Below are positions 1-9,981 of a stretch of 64,000 nt of DNA, piece by piece (position 1 is the first letter of the stretch; every line of letters begins with the position of its first letter). Origin of the DNA: Pyropia yezoensis (taxonomy: Eukaryota; Rhodophyta; Bangiophyceae; Bangiales; Bangiaceae); assembly GCA_009829735.1 (NCBI GenBank), contig CM020618.1, forward strand, positions 23,793,346 to 23,857,345. Direction: 5' to 3'. The notes beneath the pieces are model-generated. The model was not told where the DNA came from and made no database searches. It was given only the letters and a program-made list of their open reading frames with translations. The position numbers were made by a program, and so were the translations under genes.

Positions 1-1685
1 GGACCAATCAAACCCCCACTGCTCGACCTGTGCACGTCCACATTTTACGGGACGCACAATAGCGCCCCGGTGGTTGCGGTGGCCGTCGTGGGGGGGCGGA
101 GGACTCTCCGCGTCTCGTCGCCGGCAGGCTACGCCGCTCCCCCGCCCATGGGCATCGGTCCACCGGTCGTGTCGGTGTGGGGATGTGGGAATGGGCGGCA
201 GGGGGGGCCCCCCCTGCCGCCCATTCCCCGGGGGGCGGAGGGGGGGGAACTGCCCAGGTGGGACAAGCGTCAGCTCCTCCGCGCCAGCTCAGCCGTCCAC
301 GCTGTCGCCGCTCCTCGGCGCCGCCTCGGCCGTAGCTGCTGTCTCCGACGCGCCGCGCCGCCAACCCCACCCCGCGGTGACTGGCGGTCGGTGAGCTCGT
401 TCGGGCGCACGGCCGCTCGACGATCCCAACAATGGGGACGGAGCGCCGCACCCGTGTCGGTGCTGCTAGATCGGTCAGTAGGCGGGCGGCGGGCGGGCGG
501 TGGGCGGGCAGCTGGAGGAGGCGGGGGGGAGGGCGGTGTTGTCCACACCCCTCCGCCAAGGTGCGCACCTGTCGGCAGACCAGGGGGCATACCGCTCGGG
601 CTCGGGGCACCCGATGGCGAGGGTGGAGGCTGTGCCAGCGCGCAAGTGAGCCGTTGTTCGCGAGCTGGTGGTGTGGCCGGGGGGGGGGGGGGGACGATAC
701 GATGTAGCGAGCGCGTCTCTACCCGCTCGTCCCCACTCTGGGGGATGCGCCATCATTTTTACTGGTGGAAACGACGGCCCGTCCGAGCCCCCTATTGGAA
801 GAGGACAGATACAGCCGCAGGGACGACGGGTCCCCGCAAGAGAGAGGCCACGGAGAAGCCGCTCCACGGGAGCCCCTCTTGGACGGTGGACACGCTGGCG
901 CGCGCCCTGTGCGGTGTGCAACAGTGTGGCCGCCAGCGATGGCTTGTGGTGCAGAGCAAAGGAGCAACCGCATACAAACCGCGCCTCGTCGGCGGGTGCA
1001 CGGTTGTCCCTTGGGGGAGGGGGTCAGGGATTCAACAGGGAGCGTTGGGATCCAAGAGCCAGAGCTTCCACGCTGTGGCCTTCCGCGCTGTGGCCTTGCT
1101 CGGTGTGCGCTGTGGAGAGGAGCTGCCTGTGGACGGCGGGGCGCCCTCCACCTCCCGGGCGGCTCGCCCGATGCGCCCCCGCCCCGCGTGTCGCGGAAGG
1201 CCGTAGCGTCTGTCTTGAGGAGGGGATGCATCGGCCACCACCACCCACATCCCCAGCCACTTGGTGCCCACCACACGAAACCACAACGGCGCGGAATCGT
1301 GTGTTGGTGCATGATGCACCTGCATCGCCAGCCGACCCTTCCCTGACCCCTTCCCTTGCGTATTCCCCCTTTGAGTGCGCGTAGAGCTCGCGAGCTCGGC
1401 GGGCGGCGTGGCAGGCAGCCGCCCCTCCCAGAACAAACAACCACGGAAAACCGGTGGCGCGCGCCGCAGATGCAGAGGGCGGCGGGGGGGGGGGGGGGGG
1501 GCGCCACGCTAGAGACACGACCACGTCGTTATGATGGCGACCGGCCGGTGGGCAACGAAGGCCGCGCCACGCCTTGGGGAGAGGCGCAGGAATTTGGTGA
1601 AGAGGTGGGGGGGCGGGGGGGTAGCGCTGGTGGCGTGGACCGACAGAGAGGCTGGCGCACGTCACTGTCCGTACCAGCGCAGGGC

Positions 1686-1722
1686 GGGGGAGAACCATCT
1701 CAGCTATAGCTGGTTCTCCCCC
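1686..1722. repeat. Perfect 12-bp inverted repeat (hairpin)
   Basis: GGGGGAGAACCA at 1,686-1,697 is matched exactly by its reverse complement TGGTTCTCCCCC at 1,711-1,722, around a 13-base loop. The loop and inner stem also form the 12-bp palindrome CAGCTATAGCTG (1,701-1,712). It would make a strong hairpin in DNA or RNA. No flanking gene explains it. Confidence 0.7.
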
Positions 1723-1869
1723 TCTCTCACTGGTCCCTTAGTAGCCTCTTTTCTTCTTCATCCTCCTAGACTGGTCTTGCTCACTCTCCGCCTCGCTGTG
1801 CCGCGAGGCTTGGTGGCATTGCCGCCAGGACTCACAGTCGGAGGTGCGGGAGGGCAGAGACACTGGCAT

Positions 1870-2005
1870 CGCAGCAATGCATTCCACGTCGGCGGCGCTG
1901 CGTGGCAGAGTGAAATGGGGATTGCCGCCAGAGGGACAGAGCCGACGCAACAGGGCATTCCCGGTCGGTGGTGCTGAGTGGCAGAGCGGGGGGGGTGATT
2001 GCCGC
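1870..2005. repeat. Imperfect tandem duplication, unit about 60 bp
   Basis: Two adjacent blocks (about 1,870-1,930 and 1,947-2,005) share the order CGCA(g)CA - GCATTCC - CGGCGGCGCTG/CGGTGGTGCTG - GTGGCAGAG - GATTGCCGC with scattered substitutions. Period is about 75 bases. The function is unknown; it may be a decayed minisatellite. Confidence 0.45.
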
Positions 2006-2706
2006 AGGGGGGGGGAGCGGAGGTCGGAGCGGCCAACCAAAGGGGCACCCGCTCCTATCGCCCACCATCACTCGTCCCGCCGCGGTGCGGCGGGACAGGG
2101 ACACGGGAGGACCGGCACGGGGCGCTCGCCATTCGGGGAGGCCGTCCCCCAGTGAGGAAGACCGTCGCCCGGTGGTGCCGCGCGCCGGCGGAGGCGACCG
2201 TCGGCGCCGCCCCCTTTGGCGAGGCACCCCCGGGCAGCCGGCTGCATGGGTGCCAGCCCGGTCGGACCCCCGCCACCGCCGACGGAGTTCGCCACCGCAG
2301 TGGCCATCGCCACCGCCACCACCGCCACCACCACCGCGACCGTCACGGCCGCCGCCACCCCCACCGTTGTCGCCGCTGCCGCCGCCGCCGCCGCGGCCGC
2401 CGCCGCCGCCGCCGGCACTGCCGATCACTGGCGAAAGACCTCCACAGCCACCGTGTGGCGTCCGCGTCCACAACCAAAGCGCCGCCCTCCCGTCGGCGGT
2501 GGCAGCAGGGAAAGACGCCAGTCTCAAGCGGCGGCGGCGGCGGCGGCGGCGACGACGGCTGAGGTGAAGATGGTGGCGGCAGCGACAGCGGGAGAAGGAA
2601 GGGTGGCAATGGCGGCGGCAGAGGGGACAAGGACGGCGGCCAGGAGGCGCCAGCAGCACGGGCGCCGCCGCAGGGGCGGTCGCGGCGGCGGCGGCCGCGG
2701 CGGCAG

Positions 2707-2742
<36 letters not shown>

Positions 2743-3754
2743 TGCCGCCGCGCCGCTGGTGCAGACGGTGGCGCCCCGCCCCTTTGGCTGCCCCCCCTTC
2801 CCCAAGCACGACGACCCCGTCAGCGGCACCGTCTCGGTCCAGCCCGCCGGAACCGGCGCGTGCAGCGGCACGTCGGCACCCCCCCGCCAATGACGAAGTT
2901 GGCCACGCCCAGGCGGCGCGAAAAAAATGACGCCGCCGCCGCCACGACAACCACCGCCGCCGCCCAGTGCCACCAAGACAACAGGCGTCACGGCCGCGGC
3001 TGCCTCGGCGAGCGGCTGTGCGACAGCCGCACCGCCACAGCCGGTGTCACTAGCGCCCACACAAGGTAGGCCCCTCCCGACCGTGCGGGCGCCGGGGAAG
3101 GCGTCCGCGCCCAACTGCGCGTCCGTGGCGGGATTGGCGGTGGTCGCCGTGGGGGGAGCGGCGCCGGCGGCACCGGCACCGTGACCGCCGCGTCCACCGT
3201 CGGCGCAGCAGCCCACCACCGTCGGCGTGGCCCCTCTGCCGCGACGCCAACCACGGCAGCGGTGGCAGTCCACCCCTCGCGGGCGACCGACGCGGCGGCG
3301 GGCGCCACAAAAACCGCGTCGCCGACGGGATGGGGCGCGCAGCGAGGGGGCGGGGCCCAGCCAGCCCAGACGCACCGACGGCGACAGGCACGGCAGCCGT
3401 CGCACGTCATCGCCGATGGGGATTCGTGCCGCGGCAGCCGCCGCCGCCGACGCCAACGCTGCCCCGACCCCGGCGGCCCCGTCACGGGTGGCACCTTCCT
3501 CACCGTACGCAGGACGTGCTCAACAACGCAAGTCAACCTCCTCTCACCTACTGGCTTGCTCACAGAAGTAGAGCCGAACGCGGTTCCCGCTCGTGCTCCC
3601 CACCAGATGATGGGTCTTCTCCATAAAGCGCGCGCCACACTCTTCGCCCTCACACTGCCGCACGTCGCTCCGCACTGGGGTCGTGTAGGCGAGGCAGCCG
3701 CTCAAGCGGGCATGTCCCGTTGACGCCCGTCCGAGGAGTGCCAAGCTGCACTCC

Positions 3755-5740
3755 TCAGATGGCACGTCGAAGCAGATCCGGCAGTAGCAGGGAGACAATC
3801 TCGTTCTTGGAGATGAGCAGCAGGTCCGGGTACAGGCTGAAGAACCGCCCGCTCTGGATGCACTTCTTGACGCCCTTGGTCAAAGGCCGGTTGGTCACAA
3901 CAAAGAATATGACACGGTCACCCCCAGTAGCCCACTTCTGGGTCGCGGCGCGGCCGTCCTTCATGAACTGATCGAAGAAGCCCACCGACAGGGCGCGGTC
4001 CACTTGCGTCTGCTTGGCTTGTCCAAACAGGTACACGTTGGCGTCCTCTGTGCCAGCAAGCGGCACCAACAAGCGAACATCCACGAGGAAGTTGCGCTCA
4101 GCCGTCAGGAAAACACCGTCCGTCAAGCGGTGCTGCGCATACTTCTCCGTCTTGTAGCGCCGAGCAATGACGTCAAGGACCTTCTCAGGTCTGGCCTTGC
4201 GGTTGGCGAGGAACATGCCATGGTTCGGCTCGCGGTAAACCTCGCACCGCCCACCTGGCACACACTTGACGGCGCGCATCGCGGCCGACCCCAACGCACC
4301 AGGGAAGAGATCCTCAAGAGAGACGGACATCACATCTGGAAGCGACTGGATCTCGTCTGTCCAGTGGGCCAGTCTGGCCGCTAGAAGGTGAGCGACGTAC
4401 AGCTCTTGCTGCATGTCCGCCCAGCGAAAGCGGCCCACCTCGTAGACAGCAGGCGGGAGAATCCCCTTGCCGCCCCACATCAGCAGCTGCATAAATGGCA
4501 TGCGGACGAGGCGAAAGCTGGCCGGCGACTGGCGAGCAGGGACGGTCGCCTCGTCCGTCACGTCGACGAGCTCAATCTCACCCCTGCTCTCGGCGTACTG
4601 CACGTCTCGCTCAACCGCCGACAGCACGGAGCCGGTCTCGTGCACAAACCTCACGGGGATCTGCAACAGCGCTGCCTGCGCGACACGCGTTGCCCCCGTT
4701 GGTTCGCTCGGCTTGGGGATGGATGTCCGCAGTCCGTCCGCAGCAGACTGCCAGTTGATGGCACGCATGGCACCACGGATCCCCAGAAGCTCCAGGTCCG
4801 CAGCCGCTTGGTCTCGGACGTCCTCCGCAAGCTCCTCCACCAGGCGTGGCCGAAAACCAGAGGACATCAAGACCTGCTCAGCCTCAGTAGACGACTCAAG
4901 CTCATTGCGAACGTCGACTCGCATGTTGGCAAAGGCCGGCTCCCGCGAGAAGATGTCCACGACCATGTCGAGCGCCTCCCTGTGGTCCAACGTGGGCACG
5001 GGGAGCTCCACGGGTTGCAGCCACTCAGTCCACAGGATGTCGAGGCCTCTGTAGGGCGTGCCGGTGACGACAGGAACGAAGGAGACCTTGGCGCCGAGTC
5101 GTTCGTGCAGCTCGACGTCCTTGACATAGTTGGCCACCGTCGAGAGCATCTCTTTGACAAAGTCGTGTGACGCCAGCTTAGCCTTATCCTTAAAGGTCTG
5201 GTACTCGTCAATGTGGAGGCAGATGACAAGCTCCGCGTGGGCTCCGTCCGCTGCGTGCCGAGCAGCTCGTGACGTGATGGCCTCGAGAACGCGACCGACT
5301 GTCAGACCAGTCAGGCTTCCGCCGTTCTGCTGATGCACCTGCTCGATGGAAAGAGTGAGGAGTCGAGCAAGCAAGCGAGCACCGAAGCACTCACTGGCGC
5401 TACTACCGCCATCAATGGATGAGCTAAAGCCGCAACCATTGCCTAGGTCTACGAGCAGCGGCACGAAGAACGTTGCCGCCTCAGAGCCAGCGGCTCGCGC
5501 CCGCCCAGCAATCTGCTCGGCGACGATTGACAGCGCCTCGTACCCCATCCGAGTTTTGCCGCATCCAGCAGGTCCTGACGCAACCAGAAGACGAGGCTTC
5601 TTCGTGGAAGAAAAAGTGGATGTGTTCCTGCTCGTGACGTCGCGGACGCACTTCTTGGCCTCCTTCTTCTTAGATCCCACCAGAGTTGGTAGGACCGACC
5701 GCTGCTTCCAGCTAGCATACTGCACGTCAATAGATGGCAT
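3755..5740 (-). CDS. P-loop ATPase with C-terminal nuclease-like region (CRN/RHS-type)
   Basis: The protein has 661 residues from the ATG at 5,740. A Walker A motif, GPAGCGKT, lies near residue 60 and a Walker B-like stretch, VICLHIDEYQTF, near residue 175, as in STAND-like ATPases. The C-terminal third has an FLVDVRLLVPL strand, then VYLFGQAKQTQ and VIFFVVTNRPL. This D...(Q/E)xK pattern fits a PD-(D/E)xK nuclease fold. An ATPase joined to a restriction-type nuclease is the layout of Crinkler and trypanosome RHS proteins; that link is inference from motif order. The start is uncertain: just upstream (minus strand) a pyrimidine-rich run ends in GCATTAG, a good 3' splice site, so an upstream exon probably exists. 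No header domain is visible in this window. It has lower GC and is far less repetitive than its surroundings, which suggests transfer or a mobile origin. Confidence 0.7.
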   Translation of the reverse strand: MPSIDVQYASWKQRSVLPTLVGSKKKEAKKCVRDVTSRNTSTFSSTKKPRLLVASGPAGCGKTRMGYEALSIVAEQIAGRARAAGSEAATFFVPLLVDLGNGCGFSSSIDGGSSASECFGARLLARLLTLSIEQVHQQNGGSLTGLTVGRVLEAITSRAARHAADGAHAELVICLHIDEYQTFKDKAKLASHDFVKEMLSTVANYVKDVELHERLGAKVSFVPVVTGTPYRGLDILWTEWLQPVELPVPTLDHREALDMVVDIFSREPAFANMRVDVRNELESSTEAEQVLMSSGFRPRLVEELAEDVRDQAAADLELLGIRGAMRAINWQSAADGLRTSIPKPSEPTGATRVAQAALLQIPVRFVHETGSVLSAVERDVQYAESRGEIELVDVTDEATVPARQSPASFRLVRMPFMQLLMWGGKGILPPAVYEVGRFRWADMQQELYVAHLLAARLAHWTDEIQSLPDVMSVSLEDLFPGALGSAAMRAVKCVPGGRCEVYREPNHGMFLANRKARPEKVLDVIARRYKTEKYAQHRLTDGVFLTAERNFLVDVRLLVPLAGTEDANVYLFGQAKQTQVDRALSVGFFDQFMKDGRAATQKWATGGDRVIFFVVTNRPLTKGVKKCIQSGRFFSLYPDLLLISKNEIVSLLLPDLLRRAI

Positions 5741-8700
5741 TGGCGCCTCAAGCAGTCTGGCCAGCAACTAATGCAACCAAAGAGTGAACGGCGAGAAAGA
5801 ACAGCATACAGGCACATAGCACGCTGGCAGGCAAAGACAACAAACAGGAAGATAAGTCAGAAATGGCATTCGCTCAAGACCAAGCCCGCTGTGGTGCGTC
5901 GCAGCACTGAAAGTACGACCCAGAGAGGGACTACCAAAGGAGTCCAGAAAAGCACACGTACTGCAGAAGTTCGCTCCGGGATGTCGTGTTGTGTAGGCAA
6001 CCGCGCACCATTCGAACGCTGCCGATCGCCACGGCATGTAACGAGCAGGCGAAGCCTCGCCTTGTCTGCCGACACTTGACAATGACGACCAGCAGCGAGT
6101 CCGACCACGTGTGGCGCCGGGGTCTGGGGCGGCGACCGTCCGAAGAATGAATGCGTTGGCCGGCTCACAAAGAGACACGAGCCGACAAAGGAAGCACAGC
6201 CCAACGGCGTGGGCGGTGTTCTCCTAGGGTCTGCGACAGCGGCATCGTAGCTGGCGCAGCCGGGGATCCGGAGTCGGCCAGGCGGTGTACTGGAGGCGCT
6301 CATCGCGAAAAGTGGAGCGGGAGGCGAAGAAAAAGAGAGGCGAAAAGACAAACTAGCACGTGCTCGAGGAAGACGAGGAGACAGGCACGGCTGACAGGGG
6401 CAGCACATTCGCTTGGGGCCACGCAAGAAGCGGAGACAGACACAACGGAGAAAGAGGGGTTGCTGCCACCGCCAGGGAGAGCGCCAGCGGCAGGGGCAGC
6501 GCCAGCGGCAGGGGCAGCGCCAGCAGAGGTAGGGCGGCTGCTGCCACCGTCAGGGGCAGCGCCGGCGGGAGGAGCAGCGTGAGCAGAGGCAGGGGAGCTG
6601 CCGCAACAGCGAGGGGCAGCGCCAGCTGCAGGGACAGCCACAGGTGCGGGCCAAGGCGGCGTCGGCGGCAGCGACTGGGGGGGCAGCGACCTGCCGACAG
6701 TGGCGAGGGTGCCGACCAGTGGGCCGCGACGGCAGCGGCGGCCGCGACGGCAGCGGCGGCGGCGACGGCAGCGGCGGCGGCGACGGCAGCGGCGGCGGCG
6801 ACGGCAGCGGCGGCGGCGACGGCAGCGGCGGCGGCGACGGCAGCGGCGGCGGCGACGGCAGCGGCGGCGGCGACGGCAGCGGCGGCGGCGACGGCAGCGG
6901 CGGCGGCGACGGCAGCGGCGGCGGCGACGGCAGCGGCGGCGGCGACGGCAGCGGCGGCGGCGACGGCAGCGGCGGCGGCGACGGCAGCGGCGGCGGCGAC
7001 GGCAGCGGCGGCGGCGACGGCAGCGGCGGCCGCGACGGCAGCGGCGGCCGCGACGGCGGCGGCGGCCGCGACGGCGCCCACCGCACTAGCCCGCATGTCC
7101 CAGGGGGTCCACCAGTGGCCGAGCATCGCCGTGGCGGCGGTCAAGAGGGCGGCCAGCAGGTGCGCCCCGCCGCCGCTTCGGCTGCCGCCCCCCAGCAAGA
7201 GTTGAGGGAATTGGGGCCGCCGACGAGGCCGCGCGGCCGCCCCACCGCTGCGGCGAGAAGAGGGCGATGGGGGAGGGGTCGCGGCCGTGTCCGCGGCCCA
7301 GGGCCCGCGACACCGCCGCAGCTATGAGGAAGGAAGGAAGGTGGGTCGCAGACTCCGCCGCGGCCAAGTGTCGAGTGTCCTCGCCCGCACCACTGCCGCA
7401 GCGTGAGAAGGGCGAGGGGGGGGGGTCGCGGCCGCCACAGTGGCCGTGAGACTGCGTCACCGCGACCGCCGCGGCGTAAAACTGGCAAGGGGGGGGGGCG
7501 TTGAGGCAGCCGCCTGGGAGGAGGGCCCGCGCGACCGCCCTGGCCAAGAAACAGGGAGAGGGGGGGCCGCGGCCGCCACCGAGGCCGCGGCCCTTGCTCC
7601 GTCTGTACAGATCCTCCCTCCCCAGGGGCGCTTCATTTCTCCACTTACCTTGTCAGCCCCACCCCCCCCCCTTGACCCTTACATCCCCCCCCCCCCCCCC
7701 CCCCCTTTCCGCGCTCGACCCTCCCCCGCCCACCTCCCAAACACCCCCCGCCGCCCGACTGCCCGTCCCAAGACCCCCGCCATGTCACCGGCGGCCACCA
7801 CCACCCAGGTGGCGTTGGCGTCACCGCCGGTGGTTGGCGGCACTGGCGGCGGGCTGCTACAGGCCGGCCGCCTTCCCACCCGCCATCGGCGGCGGAGGCT
7901 GCGGAGGCGGAAGCGGAGGCTGCGGCGGTGGCGGTCACCGAGGCCACCCGCCGACGACGGTGGCGGTGGCGCTATCCCCCCCCAGCGGCAGCCGCCGCCA
8001 TCCCACCGCCCCCACCCACCCTCACCAACACCCCCGCCGCCTCCACCACCAGACCGGGTGCCCCCCCTCCACGCCGGCCGCAGCAAGGCCGCGCGCCGGC
8101 CCCGCCCTCTAACTCCGGCAGACAGAGCACCGCTCTACCCCCCGCCCCCCCCCCACCGCTACTGGCGCGGCTGCCGCTATTGGCGCGGCTGCCGACCCCG
8201 CTGCGGCGGCCGAGGTGGCCGCCGGCCGCCGCCGCGTCGCCGCCGCGGCGGCGGCGCATCAGTGGGTGAAACCACCGCCCGTCGCCGGGTCGGGCATCCG
8301 CCTGGTGCCAGGCGCACCCGCCGCCGCCGATCTCACCGCCACCTGGTAAGCCACCGCCGCAGCCGTCGGGCTGCGGGTGGTGGCCAGCCGGGCGGCCTTG
8401 CGCCCCATAAAACCCAGTTCCGTGCGTAGGCGCTCCCGCGTGTGGCGGGGATGGCCACCGACAGGCCGTCGCGGCCACGACCGCGTCGCGGGGCAGCGGC
8501 CGCGGCGGTGGGGGCAGCCGCGTCAACGACAGCGGCAGCGGCGCCGCCGCCTCGGATGGTGGCAGCGGCAGCGGCGGGGGCGTGCGGGTGGCAGGCGCGG
8601 CCGTCGTCATGCCCGTCGCCACTGGCGGCGGCGCCGCCGCCGACAACGACGTGGCGGCCGGCGGCGGGGGCGGCCTGGCCGCCGCGGCGGCGGCGGAGGC

Positions 8701-9335
8701 AGCGGCAACGTGCCACCCCCCCGCCCCCCCCCGCTCCTGTTGCAACGCCCCTTAGCAGTTGCCAATCGCACACGCCAGGTCGGCGGCGACGGCAACGGCG
8801 GCGGCGCGGTCCGCCCAGCGGGACGTATCCACCAGCGCCACCACCGCCGGGACGCGGCCGCGGATGAGGATGGGCACCGCAGGGCGGGCAAAGCCCGCCG
8901 CTCAAACGGGACGAGGAAGTCGGCCACGCTCCCCGCCGCGTGGCAAACGCGGTCCACCAACGCGGCCCGGTTGGCGTCGCGTCCCCGCTTTGCATCGACA
9001 GCCAGCGCCCGCGTGGAGGGCGCGACCGTCTGCCGCTGGAGAAATCTCCGCGGCTCCCGCGAGGGTTGCCCAGATAACAGAGTAGCCCCCGCCCCCCGGT
9101 ACGAGGGACGACCATGTGATTTTCGCCAGGGTGGACCAAACCAGCGCCCGCCCGCACCCTTCCCCCTCCCTCCCCCCCACGCGCCTCCTGCCCTCCCCCC
9201 CCTTCCGCGCGTGGTTCCTGGGGGGCTGGCGGCTACGGCGCCCCCACCCACCGCAGTCGTCGAGGCGGGTCGGGTGGCCCCTGCTGCGCCCACCCGCGTC
9301 GTGCGGCACCCCGCTCCTCGTACGTACACGACCGG

Positions 9336-9366
<31 letters not shown>

Positions 9367-9536
9367 GGCCCCCGCCCTTGCCCATCTGCACAGCCACCTC
9401 CCCTACCCCTCCCCTACCCCGTCTTCCCCCGCCCCCCCCCCCCCCCCCCCCCCCCCGACCCCGGTCCCTCTTGTGACCGACGCGTGCGGCAGGTGCCCGG
9501 CCGGCTGGCCGGTCGGGCACCCGTCGCGCTCGGGCC
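5741..9536. other. GC-rich low-complexity region between ATPase and RING genes
   Basis: This stretch has no gene I can support. It holds two minisatellite-like blocks (6,480-6,525 and 6,728-7,069), C runs (for example about 7,685-7,706 and 9,431-9,457) and overlapping Arg/Pro/Ala-rich frames on both strands. A minus-strand frame between about 8,700 and 9,080 has less biased text (including VADFLVPFERRALPALR) and could be an exon or transposon remnant, but I recognise no family. A possible plus-strand start lies at 7,782 (GCCATGTCA), also without a recognisable product. Confidence 0.4.
6728..7069. repeat. 18-bp minisatellite, 19 copies
   Basis: Nineteen head-to-tail copies of GACGGCAGCGGCGGCGGC occur. 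The first unit and the last three end in CCGC instead of GGGC, and the final unit has GGC for AGC. Because 18 is a multiple of three and no stop triplet can form, all six frames stay open through it, giving spurious repeats of DGSGGG, AAAATA or SPPPLP. I therefore do not call it coding. A shorter block with an 18-base period (GCCAGCGGCAGGGGCAGC, about three copies) lies at 6,480-6,525. Confidence 0.85.
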
Positions 9537-9923
9537 ATGGCGGTGGCGGCGGCCGCGTCGGCCGCGTCGGCCGCGTCGGCGGCGTCGGCGGCAGCCGACC
9601 GCGGCGGCCGCGGTGGCGGCAGCAGCGGCGGCGGTGACGGCGGCAGCGGCGGCAGCTGCGGGTGCCCCCGACGTCGCTGCCGACGACGACGCGGCGGCGG
9701 CACAGCGGCGGCGGCGGCGGCGGCGTCGGCGGCGTCGGCGGCGTCGGCGGCGTTGTCGTCGGTGACGGCGGTGGCGGCGGCGGTGGTGGCGGCGGTGGCG
9801 TCGGCGGGGGTGGTGGGGGTGCTGCTGGCGGCCGCCGCCGGCAGTACCGCCGTGGACGCACTCGTCGTCGACGCACCTGCGCGGTACGTTTTGTTTTTGT
9901 GTGGGGTTGGCCCCGCTCGCCGT

Positions 9924-9981
<58 letters not shown>

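Larger units (their letters stand above)
1..3754. other. GC-rich low-complexity region, no assignable gene
   Basis: The stretch is dominated by GGC/GCC, CCG and G-run sequence. Long open frames exist on both strands, but they are compositional: all code for Arg/Pro/Ala/Gly-rich text without a recognisable domain, and several overlap one another. I could support no start, splice signal or family. The only ordered structures seen are a 12-bp perfect inverted repeat at 1,686-1,722 and an imperfect duplication of about 60 bp around 1,870-2,005, both listed separately. Confidence 0.5.

Noticed and set aside
70..3653. Several long frames (up to 378 codons) in the first 3.6 kb
   Set aside because: They overlap on both strands, consist of Arg/Pro/Ala/Gly-biased text without motifs, and long frames are expected by chance at this GC content.
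3544..3798. Minus-strand cysteine-rich frame (CYCRICFDVPSEEC) overlapping the 3' end of the ATPase gene
   Set aside because: It has no ATG (TTG start), no complete zinc-ligand pattern, and overlaps a better supported gene in another phase.
6728..7069. CRISPR-like array
   Set aside because: Units are contiguous 18-mers without spacers, in a eukaryotic genome.
6353..7205. 281-codon frames with poly-Ala on both strands
   Set aside because: They are created by the 18-bp repeat, which cannot contain a stop in any frame.
8333..9329. Minus-strand frames near 8.3-9.3 kb as a gene
   Set aside because: A less biased patch exists, but no start, splice site or family could be supported; reported only as a possibility.
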